A program made the translations under genes and the position numbers. From Blasia pusilla (taxonomy: Eukaryota; Marchantiophyta; Marchantiopsida; Blasiales), in NCBI GenBank assembly GCA_050084515.1, contig CM114273.1:40672001-40736000 (forward strand): 64,000 bases of DNA, given 5' to 3'. This document shows, piece by piece, positions 21,497-33,948 of the stretch. Each line of letters begins with the position of its first letter. The stretch's first letter is position 1. The notes beneath the pieces were generated by a model that worked only from the letters and a program-made list of their open reading frames with translations, searched no databases and had not been told where the DNA came from.

Positions 21497-22111
21497 TCTC
21501 TCTCGTTTGGGGCACCGGTTGACTTCGACGGCACCGTCAACTCTCTCCCTCTCTCTTTCCATCGCTCAGCGTTTGCTCGCATTACGCTCAACACCTACAA
21601 ATTTGGAGTCGGAATCGTGTGGGATCGCATCGGATTCCAGCCACATTGTTGCTGATACCGAACTGTGTCATGAAATTTTGAATCTGCGAAGCTCACAATT
21701 GCGGAATCTAGATGGGGTTGGACTAAGCAAGTGGAGAGCGCTCACACAGACGAAGAGAGAAAAAGAGAGAGGGTGAGGGTGAGAGTTAAAGTGGTTGTGG
21801 AAGCATAGGCAAACGATTCGGAGTCAAACGTGATAACGCAAATAGGTAGGCTACAAAACGCGTGGTTACATAGGATGTTGGGAGAGGAGCCCGCAAAGGA
21901 GAGAGAATCCGAAAACAAGAGAGAGGCCAAGAGCTATTGGCCACATTGCGAGGGGTCTAATTGGAGGCGGAATTTAGAGAGGATGGGGTTGTGATCTCTT
22001 GTGTGGGCGTGTTTAGAAGCGCAAACTAGATTTAGCTGAGCGGGGGCAATTGAGGGCGGAGGATGGTAAACGCATTGGCTTTGGACCAAAGCGTGAGTGT
22101 GCGGTTAAGCA

Positions 22112-22271
<160 letters not shown>

Positions 22272-25200
22272 GGCGGCAACGAATGAAAAATTGGTTGAAT
22301 GAAAAATTAGTGGTGAGCTCGGGATCATAAGCATTCACTAAGAGGGCGGCAATGACGTTAGTTTGGTCAAAAATAACTGTAGCAATCGTAACTCTTCTCC
22401 ACCTCCACTCGCTCCATCGCCTCCTTTCGCTCCACCTCCACTATAGACAGGTCACTTTCGCCTCTCCCTTCTCCAAGTTCCGCCTCTCTGTAGTACATTT
22501 ATCACCTCTAAAGAAGGATCGAAGGCAAATAGGTGTGTGGCTCGCTCCAAAGGCCTTGATTTAAGAGAACATGTGTGTGGCTGGCTCCATAAGCCTTGAT
22601 TTAGCAGAGGCATGTGTCTCTCTGGATGCACAAAATAATCGACCATTCAGACCATGACACGAGGCACAAATCAGAAAGCAAAAATAGGATCCCTTACGAT
22701 AAAAAAATAGAGTATTTTTAAGGGTATCGGGCTTCACTTCCTATACCCATCGTGCCTTCTTCTTCTTTTTCCTTCCCCAATTAGTAACCCCCCCATGCTC
22801 CGTTAACAATATAGAATTTTTTTGGCACATAAGTAACCCATTGGGTATTCTCTTAAAGTAGTCGGCCCTCTCCCAACTTCTCATGGGTCTAGTCGCTTGT
22901 TCCCGGGGTATCTTTTCATGTTCTGATTATGGCCGATACGTAGATGATTGCTTGGTGTTTCCATGATAAAATGGCAAGTCTCCCGTTTTCTCCTGAAAGT
23001 CTATGTCACTGCAATAATTTTGTTGGGTGCCCGGTTTTTTATTCCATTAATGCCCTAGATAAGGTCTGGGACTAGTTAAGGTACCCTCTTACCCTAGCAC
23101 CAACCCTAGTCCCATGGAAATACGTATGGCGCCATTCGGAAAACTCATTTTGAAGGTAAAATTTTTAAGTTTAAATCCATTCACAAATTCTCAAAATCTT
23201 TCGGTAGACTTTACAAAGAATGTTGGCACTAGCCAAGCCTTGTTTGGGAAGACTAATATTCCGGGAGACTAACACGGCGGGAAGAAACGAGTATTCTGTA
23301 TTTTGCAATCTCTGCATTCAGGGCTCGACTATTGTAGGGGTTGTAAATTTTATTTTATTTTAATATGGTTCAATTAATTTTTTGAATATGAGGCTCCACA
23401 CCATGTGGCTTTTGGAAACTCTTGGGAAATAGAAATGGTCATTTAGCCTTCCCAACATAATGTTAATGGTTCCGATTTAGACGTCGAAGTAGTCATCTAT
23501 ACAATTAAAAGAGGATGGGGTTAGAGAAAGCCCTCCTCTGGTCTTCAAATACGTCCTTTCAAATCTTTTCTGCAAACATAGATGCAACACCCCAAGTGTC
23601 ATGAGAGTTTGCGTCGTCTTAGCATATGTCTTCATTTCTATCAATAGAAATAAAGAGAAGTTTTTAAAAATCTTAGTTATCAAAGGAGTCAAATAGTCAA
23701 GAAGTCGTAGTGGTAGCGCATTTTTGTATGTTGAGTTATCCCCATGTTCACTGTGAGTGCACAAAGGGACTAGGCCACTTTGTATCTCCAATTTTTATAA
23801 TATATTTCAGTGATTTAGTCACTTTCTGTATTCTCACAAACAGTTTTAACCGATATGTGAAAATTATTTGGAAAAGTGTGGAATTATTTTTGAAGAAAAA
23901 AATTCATCCATGGTTTTTTTAATTATTAACATCCCTTCTAGTAAGGAAACGATATGTGAATGATCAAATCCCGCATTGAGCTTGCAAAAACTTCCAAGCT
24001 TTGATGAGACATAGTTCATATATGTGGGAATTCTTTTGACTTTTTCATTATACCATCATCTCTATCATTATGGGAGAGTGTCTTCTTGATTTTCAAACAC
24101 CTCTGTGTTTGACACGTGGCAAGTGGGTAGCAAGAAAATGTTTCAAATGCTATGGGCAGCAAGAAAAAAATTTGAATTTGTGTGCAGCATCATTAATCTC
24201 TTCCCTTCACGGGCTACACACTAGCTCTTCAAACACTTTTTTTATTTCCCGTGCATCGCACCTGCACCTTACTAGTATCAAAGAGTAAGGAAGCTCTTAG
24301 GTGTAGAAAATCCAATAACTGATTTTAACCTCACCTACTACATAGACCTAATCCCTTATCATATAAATGTGAGCCATTTTCAATTGTAGATTTAACATTT
24401 TCGGAGTTGAAACTCTTCTTGGAACGCATCTCATTTTTCAATTGAATTGGGTTATTAGAGTGTGTACTTAACTTTTATGGGATGGGTTTGGAATACCTAC
24501 ATCATCTATCAATTTAAAAATAAATAAAACATTTTTTTCAATAAAATTGCACTCCTTCTATCAATTTTTTTGAAAAAAAATTTAGCACCTAATTTTGTGT
24601 TATTAGTTGGATGATGCTAGAGTCCAAAATTGGGTCATGATGTTTGGGTTAGGATGAGTTTTTACACCTATAATATTATGGGATTATTTTTTCCATAACA
24701 AGGCATGAGTGTTTAGAATACTCCTGTATTTTAAAATTGCTTCAAAGTGTGCGTGTGAACCATTAAAAAATTTGAAATCTTATCACCTATGTCTCGTATG
24801 CCATCCAGATCCAATGCATATATTATAAAATAAAACAATGGAAAATCAACATGGAATGTGATGGAAGAATTGACCATTTAAAAATTTGTGCAAAGGAATT
24901 TTCTTTAGTGGAAATGTTGAAGGAATACTTTGGTTAAGAGTGAACAAGAATAAAAATAAATTTTGCGAATCAACATATTTTTGGATTACTAAAGGAAATT
25001 TAAAATTTCTAGTAATTCTATTGAATCTAAAGTTAGTAATAATTTGTGGGACATAATAATTGTAAATAAGCCCAAAAAAGTCATGTGCATGTGCTTCCAA
25101 CAAGTATAGTGATATTAAATTTATGAGCAAATAAATTGGAGCCTAAGTTATACTCTAGAGGACTAGAGTACAACTTCATATGTTGTGTGAAGGCTTCGGC

Positions 25201-28200
25201 AATACTTCAAAGGAAAAAGTAGAATTTCAATTTTGACTTGTCATATCATCTACATAGGAGTAGAGACTATATCATTGGCATAACTAGAGCAATCAAACAT
25301 TAATCCTCGTAAGGAAAGGATTACTTTGAGTGTACATGATTCCATTGGTTTCCATTATTTTTTGGTCCATTTAGGGTTATTTGGAGAAACTTACTATTTA
25401 TAGTAAATTCCCTATTTTTGGCAATGTAGACTTCTCAATATGGAAGGATCGTCTTCACTATATAGAGGGTTGGGGTTAAAGGTAACATATATGCACAAGT
25501 CACCAAGAAAGGGGCATGGGGGAGGGGGAGGGGAGTGACTACCTTAAGGAGAGAGAGTTTGGGAGTTGATTATCTCTTTGGTGAACCTCCTTCCGTGAGG
25601 TGGCAAAGCTATAGTCTTTCTTGCCTTATAAGTATCATCAAGCCTCTCATTAGGAGAGTGTTTTTGTTTTGATATAGGAGAGAAATTTATGATGTGAAAA
25701 TGTGGTTGAACATTAGATTTACAAAGAGAGAATAAGAGAGAATCGTTTAGAGACGATCGTGTCATGCAAGAGTTTTGGTGTAAGCATGGATATTTTGTGT
25801 ATTCTTTTGCTAATAGGGACTTGTGTGTCCCAGATTGCACCCCATGAGAGTGTTCTAGAATGTTAGTTAGCTATTTTTTCAAGGTTGAATACGGACAAAG
25901 TCTGTGTCCGCGAACATGTCCATGCGGGCGTAGGTACTCGCGGTCTGCACTTGAGCCCACCCCCACCCCCTGCACGCAATCTACATCGAGGCTCTGCCAA
26001 CCCTCATCCACTCTAAGAACCCATCGCCCATTTTGTACCCCATACTGACCCGTCCTAAGCCTGCATGAGCCTACATAGGGCGAGCTACGGAGCCACCCTA
26101 CGTGGGCGGTGTGAGCTACGTGCGGGCCAATTCCTGCCCGCCTTCCTTAATTTGAGCACACACCCATTCCCAAATCTCAAGCCCGCGTGGACGATTGCGG
26201 TACCCAAAAGACCTAGGTTGAGGACCCGTTTGGCATGTCCGTGCACATGTCCTTTCCCGTGCAATCGTGTATTTTTTTATTTTGTAAATTTTAGATGGGA
26301 ATGATAGATGTGGAAGTGTTACCAAATTGGGGTAGTTGGGAGGATACTTTATATCCTCCCAACTACCCCAACTAACCTAGCTTTGACTTCTTCACCAACC
26401 AAAACTACTTTAGTTTTATTTTCATTAATATATCAATCCACTATTTTACTTTGATATTTCTCATGTCTTAATTATTACCTCTTTTCCTAGAATTGGGCCT
26501 GTACAAATGAGGTATCATGAAGAGGTTTAAACATGAAATTTTATTTTCTTAAGCTAATTTACTTAATACTTATGAAACTCTCTCTAACACAATTAAGAGT
26601 GGAATATACATGATGAATATTTTTACTACATGACATTGGGATGAAATTTGGCACTAAACCTCCAAACATTCAGCATCGGACTTCATGGAATTGAACATCT
26701 AGATACCAATCACTTCCCCATAGAGAATAGTACTTCTTCTACGGATATTATCCTTATCGCTACAATGGGAAAGAATAAACCAATCTTTGCCGACCTTATG
26801 GTGGAAGTATACATAGTCGTACGCGATCTCATAATGTGGGTGATGTAGGATAGTTATAACGCATGAGGTTATATGGATCTAAAGTGTGCGCCTTCATCAT
26901 TACTTTCTTCTTGCATTTTCCACGAATTTTGAAAATGTGAGCATCCTATGGTGGACCGATCTATGAGTGTTGCATGGATTCCAATAACATTGTGCTATGA
27001 CTATTGGCTGTGAAGTCCTGATGAAGAACGCAACTACGAACAATTTCTATCATCGGATCCAAGAAATAAGGTTTCGTGTCACAACCAAGAACTTTAAAAA
27101 ACATCGTGCAATTTCTTTTTCCAGACAGAGGGCTTTTCTTCGTGACGGGTTTTCCTTTTTCTCATTCTGAGTTCCTTTCGTGGTAGCCTTTAGATAGAAG
27201 GAGAAAGTTTGGTATTTAAGTGATTGATTCATTTGATTATGAAATGGGAATTCCAATAGAGATTTGAGAGTCATCAAATTTGTTTGGTGGGGAATCCAAA
27301 ACTTAGCAAGGATAGATAGAAAATATTTCAATCGAATCAAGAGGGAATCGAGTTTGTTATACAATTGATGGATAACCTCATTGAAGTTTAATCGTACACA
27401 CTTTCTAATGGAATTTAGGTATATGTTGAAGATTTTGCAGTTGATATTATCTCTTGAGTAGAGTTGGGAAAAAAATGAGAAGTTTTTTTGTAACAAAAAG
27501 AATCTTTATGGGTTCTTCATGGGAACCCTACTTTCTCACTCATCCACGTCCATCCCTAAACCCAAATGTAGTTCACGTCTTGCTAACCTATGTTTCACTA
27601 CTTAACCTCCAAGATGACTTAGGGGAGTCTCATAGGAGATTCCACTCATTTTGACTTCCCCAAACATACCTTGAGACCTCATCCTCGTTTTTTGAGTCTT
27701 ATTTTTTGACTCCTAGTAATTGGCATCTCATGTTTGTCTTGCCAACCTTCGTGTTTCATGAAATTTTCCGGGCGTTTTGCCCAACTTGACTACTCTCGAC
27801 TTCCTTGCTACTTGCCCTCCATTATAAGCTTGGCTTAACGATCTTCCTATTTTTCGTTGCCCTCCTTCCCCATGAGTGACTACGCCTTCTTTCTCTTAAG
27901 GTGATCTCAAATTGTGAATAGTTGAGGTGATTATATGTCGATGGGGACCCAAAAGGGCCTTGGAGACCTTCTCATAACCATGTACTAGTTTGTTGCCCAT
28001 GGGTAAGAGTTCCTCCTTGATGTAATTATTATCTTTAAATGACATCTCTCGTCTCAAGAGAAGGGTTTCTTGTAAACCTATCCTCTTTTAATTATATAGA
28101 TACTAGTGGGCAGCTCGTGCCATGCACAGGAGCAAAGGACTAATCATGTTGCAAACAAAACTCTTTTTTTTGCCCGTGGAGGGGGAAATATTTTCCTGCT

Positions 28201-28398
28201 ATCCATTACCATATGTCAAGTAAAAAGGTATTTGCAAATAAAAAAAGGCACTCTCCGTCAATCAGTCGATCTAAAAGCTTAGGGAATTCTCAGTTCTGGA
28301 TCTTGGAATTATCCACCTTTGCTATGTCAGTTAATTGCTTGATCTTCTCATAAGAAGGGATCCACTCAAATAATTTAATGCTCTATCTGTGGGACAAG
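22272..28398. other. Mostly AT-rich intergenic DNA with a GC-rich insert
   Basis: No gene is recognised. A GC-rich block at about 25880-26290, unlike its AT-rich surroundings, ends beside a perfect 20-bp hairpin (26327-26371). Near 24250-24280 (minus) and 28095-28135 (plus) there are GTGC...GCAC words beside an ACTAGT, similar to ends of small non-autonomous plant elements, but I cannot delimit them. The missing 5' exons of the PIGG-like gene might lie here. I looked for its catalytic N-terminal text and did not find it. Confidence 0.45.
26327..26371. repeat. Perfect 20-bp hairpin
   Basis: 26327-26346 (TTGGGGTAGTTGGGAGGATA) and 26352-26371 are exact reverse complements with a 5-base loop (CTTTA). 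No other copy was noticed in the window. Confidence 0.95.
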
Positions 28399-31300
28399 GT
28401 GGTGGTCAGTGATCATGGCATGACTGGTGGTGGTAAAATCATGGAGGGGCTACTCATCAGGAGACTGATGCCCTTGCTCTTATCATAACGGCCTCTGGCT
28501 CCAAACATAAGTTCGACCTGCCAGCTGAGACGGATTCAGATTGGAATAAAAATGGGTTCAGCATATCAGGTATCCGCTCCAGTTCGAATTTCAGCATATG
28601 GGTTTGGCTGCATAGAAGCTCTGTAAATACTCGCCTGGATAGCCTCGAGTTGTAAGTAGCACACAGATTGAGGGCTTGACTTAGTTTACAAGTCGTGGAA
28701 CATCCAGATTCTGAGCATCCTGCATTCAACTCCTTAGAATCGGTTCGGACCTGGTTACAGCTTCTCTCGTAATAAGCTTCCCGCTCCTTAGGCGTATTCA
28801 TCTTACACAGTGAGTGCTTGACTAATTCATTACGTTCTTAGCTGGTCACTATGTTAAAGATGCACATTGCTTTAACCCTTTTGGTGTAGTGAGCTGATGA
28901 AACTGTCTTCGGGTGTCAGGTGGATCTAGTGCCAACAATGGCTCAGCTTCTAGGAGTCCTAATTCCGAGAAACAGTGTCGGAGGTTTGCTTCAACCGCTT
29001 TTCTCCAAGTCTAACTCGTTAGTCTCTCCAACTGTCGACTCTCTTAAACGTTTCGCATCATTTGCGTCTCTCTATTCAACATCAGCGAGAACGGTCTCAT
29101 CCCATCGACAGAATACTGATGCTTAGCAGCGATTTCATGAATAAACAATAGTTCCTGACGCAAGTCTCTCTTTCTTCCCTTAAGTTGTTCTCTATTTCTT
29201 GCAAACGTGTAGATGTTGAGCCAGTCCAGATGTTGGACCTCGAAGATGGCATACTGCATTTCCACTCATTAGGACTATACCCCTCACGCATTATTGGTGT
29301 CTTGCAGATGAGCTACAGCTGAGGGCCATGGAACTAAATTCATGGCAACTCTTGAGGCTTCTGCATGTGCGATCTCCTCACTCAACTTGTATGGCCGAGG
29401 TTTGTCAAATGCAAGAGCCAGGAAAGCGCCACCATTTCCCGTCCACATCCAAGACTGGTGACAAAGTGGAAATACTTTGCACCTTATTCAGTATGGCAGT
29501 GGATATGCACAATGAATGGTCTCGCAGACAAGGGGAAACCTCAAGGTTTCTTCTCAAAAACAATTTGTGCTTTTACCTTTGCTAGCGTGGACAGCAGCTG
29601 CATTTGTTGATCATGATTTCTGCACATTATGGAAGACTAGAGTTTCCGTTGAAGGGAAGTGATGATTGCTTATCATGTGTGGTGTGACAAGATGTTGTTC
29701 CCAATCACAGTAGAATTTTGCTGCATTCTTGTCGCAAACTTCGAGTAGGCTTCCAACTTCTGCTCTTGCCACTGTAAGAACGTACTAAAATCTCCACACT
29801 TCTAACTGTTTCATAGTGGAAATTTAAATAGGTGGCTATGCATCTAAGGAATTGTTGTTTCTGATACCTACAGATCTTTGAGCGAGGAAGACTTGAGCTA
29901 CACTGAAGTGAAAGAGCTTACCTTAAATTTTTTATGCCTACCTCGGAGTGGTTGGCCAGTGGCAGCACAGAGGTCTGTTGTTGAGATTACTGCTGAGTTC
30001 GACTCAAGTTTTACAGAAAGAATAAGATGGAATGGAGCTGTTGAGAACAAATATTGACTGCCGAGTAAACAAAATTCCCTCCTGATGCCTCTCATGGCTG
30101 GAACAGAAACGCTTCGACCTCCTTTTCGGCGGAAGCTCAATGATGGTGATGTCCACGATTATCTTTGTGCTTGGACTACGCCAGTTATTGAAGATTATCC
30201 ACGAGGAATCTTCCTTGACAAGCGAGGCATTCAGAGAGAGGACCCCTTTCACCATGAAGTTCATAGCCGTTGGTGGGTTATGTGTACACGCAGCAAGTTT
30301 TGGATCCAGTTCATTAGTTGAAGAAGAACAACACACTTGGCAATTTATGATTTGTACCTTACTCCTAGCATTTATTCGGCTCTCTTTCCAGCAGTTTAAT
30401 AACATGGACAGCAGACAGTGTGAAAAAGATTGGAATATTACAGGCTTCAGCAGAGGGATCTGGGGCCGATACTAAAAGCAAACCGCCCCACAAGATGACT
30501 GGTAATATACTGGGTATGCTAACGAGAGTGCATGTGAACAAGAATCTGGTACAGGCTCTGCGAGTATGTCTGCTGCTGATCCTCGGAAGAGCAATACGAG
30601 GCTGGCATCATAGTGGTGATAACTGGAGCACTTGCGAGACATTGAAAAATCACTGGAGAATGGCCCTCGGATCATCACTGCTCGTGTACATGAAACATGC
30701 GTCTTTCTTGTTACCATCATATGTTGTCGCTTGGTACCAAAGTCACTTCCAAGATTTATCCACAAGACAGCGACAGTAAGCCTCATCCTCTCAGCCTTTT
30801 TCATACTCTTCTACATGAAATGTACAGGCACCCAGGCAATATCTTCACTTGATGCTGGGGCTACATCCATTGCTTGCATGGTCTTCGGTGTTTAGGGTGC
30901 AACAAGCTTGTGTGCGCTTTTCGTCTTCCCATGGATTATCTCCATCAAAGCTGCCCTGGACATTTCTTCAGATCCAACTATAGGTGGGGCTCATAAGGAA
31001 GCAGGATCTTATGGTGGATCTGGCTTTGGGGAGGAAGATTGTAGAACGGGCACCTTTGAGTCTGTGGTAGGAGGATCCATGGATGTCACAGGCAGATTGT
31101 TGCTGTCATGTTGGTGTCTTCTGCAACTACTGTAACAACTAGTGAATTCAGCTCATTACTGCTCCTGCAGCTTTTGCTTACTCTAAGCTTCTTTCTTGAA
31201 TCCAAACTGCCTTCTCAAGGATGGAGATCTGTGAGTACGCCACCCAGGTAACGGCATATATGTCTCTTGGGATGATCGGATGTGTATGTACCTTCACTTC

Positions 31301-32476
31301 AAATCAGGAACTTCTTTCTGGTTCTTGTATTCCAACAGGACCTTTTGACATTTGCCATCCGCAGGTGTTGACGCTGCATTGGCTTGGGGCTTCTGGTCAC
31401 TTTGGGCTAGGCAACAGCAACATACTTGCAACTGTGGATGTGGCTGGTGCCTACATTGTAAGTGGAGTAACAATCTGGTGGACGTCATCACAGTGACTGT
31501 TTCCATTCAATACAGAGCCATGTGGACAGGAGCTAAACTTGCTGTGTGTATCCACTGTCCTCCAACATTATAGGATGCAAGCAGTGGCAAGTTTAGAATT
31601 TGAACTGGTTTTGAAGTGGACTTTCTTCCTTAAAAAACATATTGCCCCCCATTAATGGTCTGAATTGTTCGCAGGGCTTATCATCTCATTCCACAGTGCT
31701 TTCAGGAATGCTGACCTTCATCATCACTTATGCATCTCCGCTTCTGTACATGCAAGGGTTCCTCCTCGTGAACTCTTCGAGTGTTCGAGTTCTTGATCAT
31801 GGATTAGCGGTTTCCCAATGGTGGCTTTTTGAAAACCTGGCTTTGCCAGGCGTCTTATCACTTGCTGTAAACAGCGTCGTATTGACTGCCTTCACGGTGG
31901 TCCTCCTCCTGATGCAAAATCATCTGTTCGTGTGGAGTGTCTTCTCTTCCAAGTGCCTCAACTTCTCTGCAGCAAGGGACCCAAAACTAGTCCTGTTCAT
32001 CTCTTCAAGTATTGAAGTTGTCAAACTACTCTACCTTCTACAAGGGTACTCTCTGCCATGTTACCGTGGAACTACCACGCCTTCTCTCTGTTTCGTCTCC
32101 AGATTGGAAACATTCTATCTCACATGAGATCGATTTTGTAAGTGGTCCACTCTCGGGATTGAACTCGTTGCCGAGAGGACTCCCCTCATAGAAACACGTC
32201 AATCGGATCAGATCAGTGTGAAATTTTTGGTGAAGTCTCAACGGGACTCCTGCATTTCATTGAAGTACGATGTATTTAAATCCAGGTGCCAGGCAAGGCA
32301 TTCATTTTTTTTCATGTTGTTTCCACGGATACCTGTACATCGTAGCAACTACCATTTGCACCTACGTGGGCACACTGATCTTTGTTCCAGTTAGAGCGTA
32401 TTCGAGCCTTGTTCCCTTTAGAAGAATCGAGCTTCAAAGCAGATCAACGAAGGTTCGCAGAAGCAAAAGTGAGTGA
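28399..32476 (+). pseudogene. PIGG: GPI ethanolamine-phosphate transferase 2 (PIG-G/GPI7-like), partial and decayed
   Basis: Exon-like blocks in collinear order match the PIG-G/GPI7 family, an ER membrane enzyme that adds ethanolamine phosphate to the second mannose of GPI anchors. They are 'VVVSDHGMT' plus 'NHGGATHQETDALALII' (28399-28500, alkaline-phosphatase-fold metal site); 'VDLVPTMAQLLGVLIPRNSVGG' (28920 on); 'LQLRAMELNSWQLLRLL' (29308-29399, AG/GT ends); 'HAASFGSSSLVEEEQHTWQF' (about 30283-30345); 'LGASGHFGLGNSNILATVD' (31365-31457); 'GLSSHSTVLSGMLTFII' to 'HLFVWSVFSSK' (31675-31952); and 'YLYIVATTICTYVG' (32329-32476, stop TGA). Problems: two extra A's in the GGNHGG motif shift the frame near 28434, the last exon's expected AG acceptor reads GG, and the N-terminal third with the catalytic Thr was not found. 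A functional gene with sequencing errors is the alternative. Confidence 0.75.
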
Positions 32477-33525
32477 GCTTCTCTAAGGGACTAGCGGCAA
32501 CTCACGTTGGACAAGGAAGAATTAATCACAGCTGCGGCCGGATGAAAGCTATGCTCTTATAGTATACATGGACAGCCCGCATCAATCTACATTTATATAC
32601 AATTGAATTCTTTGGAAAACAAACCCCGTTACGTCAGGGTTTGCGCCAGTCCCAGGGCCTGGACGAGGATGATTCCTAATGCGCTGCATGCTTCAAAACC
32701 CTAGCCAAAATCCGGATCTCCCTTTGCAATAACTACAACCTACCAAGACATGTTGTTTCCTTGGGATTTCTCCCTACCACCTGCATGTGCTTCAACTGCA
32801 AAACAGAGCATATGCATAACTGGAAGTTGGAAACCTGGAAAAGGGACCTCGCTTCCTTGTAATTCCACCTACCGTCGACACAGACGAGATCCATCCAAAG
32901 ACTCAGTGCAAATCTAACCAGTTTACATACTCAAGGTATCACCAGCACTTCAAGTGCGAGGACGGTGTCGTCAAAGCCCTTCACTGCTCCTTCATGCACG
33001 CGATAAAATTTCTAACAAATTAAGACTCGCTATGATGCTTATGAAAAGCTCCGATGACTTTTACGCCCAGCCGAGGACACCAAAATACTCATAATTCTCT
33101 GTATGAGATCTGATGGAAACAGCATCCTTGCGATTTGTCTGGTAGGTATAACACGAGCGCATGACTATCACAGTTATATCACACTAGCACAAGACTGTCA
33201 CAATACACCACACGAGTTCAGACGTATTCCTCGTCTATATTATTAATTACTATCGAAGAAGGTTAGATTGACACATGGTGGCGGAGCAATCAAATCTTTT
33301 GATCAAGAGATAATTTCTGGGCAGATAATGATTAATTTCATTACTATGTTTCTGTGGAATATGACCTTGTGGAAGCAATCTTAGGATATCACACAAGTAA
33401 TTCCCATTTCATTGTGTTACACTAGGACTCACAACGAATGTCCAAGTGTCCTCGCTTCATCAAACACTAGTGGATGCCGGAGAGATGCGCAGGTCAGGAA
33501 TCATGATAAATAAATAAAAAATTCG
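32477..33525. other. Downstream flank of the PIGG-like gene
   Basis: No open frame of note. It probably includes the 3' UTR of the PIGG-like gene at its left end. Nothing else is recognised. Confidence 0.4.
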
Positions 33526-33571
33526 TCTGCCTGATGCGCGTCGCATAAAACTGTGCCGCGCATCAGGCAGA
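33526..33571. repeat. 15-bp perfect inverted repeat
   Basis: 33526-33540 (TCTGCCTGATGCGCG) and 33557-33571 are exact reverse complements, with a 16-base spacer that itself contains CGC words. GC-rich within AT-rich DNA. Confidence 0.93.
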
Positions 33572-33810
33572 ACCGAGCGACAGATGTTCATGCGTGCCTT
33601 GCCGCTGTGCGCCCTCGTCCCTGCTGCTGCAGAAGGGTAGCAGTAATAAAGCAATAATGGCTGTCTGCCATTCAAATTCCCGGCGAGGGTTAGAAGGTAA
33701 AATTATTCTTTAAACTACCCTAGAAACCAGTCTTTGAGCCCTTTCCGAAGAGAGCCCTTTCCGCTAGCGATAGAGGCCCACTTAGTAGTAGTCATAGCTC
33801 TCTTGTTGTT

Positions 33811-33948
33811 GTTGATATTGTTTCTGCTGTTGGTGTGTTTCGTCGTTAGGGGGGGAATGCCCCCTTCTTCCTTTTCTGGTCTTTGAGTCCCCCTCTTTTG
33901 TACTTCCGATGGGTTTTCCATCACTCATTTTTATCGAAGTGCATCTTT
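33811..33948 (+). repeat. LINE (L1-like) 3' tail
   Basis: Starts around 'TTGATATTGTTTCTGCTG', contains a G-run/C-run pair (GGGGGGGAATGCCCCC), then 'TTTTGTACTTCCGATGGG', and ends GTGCATCTTT. Close relative of 45029-45188 (+) and 10848-10902 (-), more distant from 59818-59965 (-). No coding part remains. Confidence 0.75.

Noticed and set aside
27050-27496. 148-codon minus-strand frame in AT-rich DNA
   Set aside because: Composition is Phe/Leu/Ile/Asn/Lys as expected by chance. No motif or splice context supports it.
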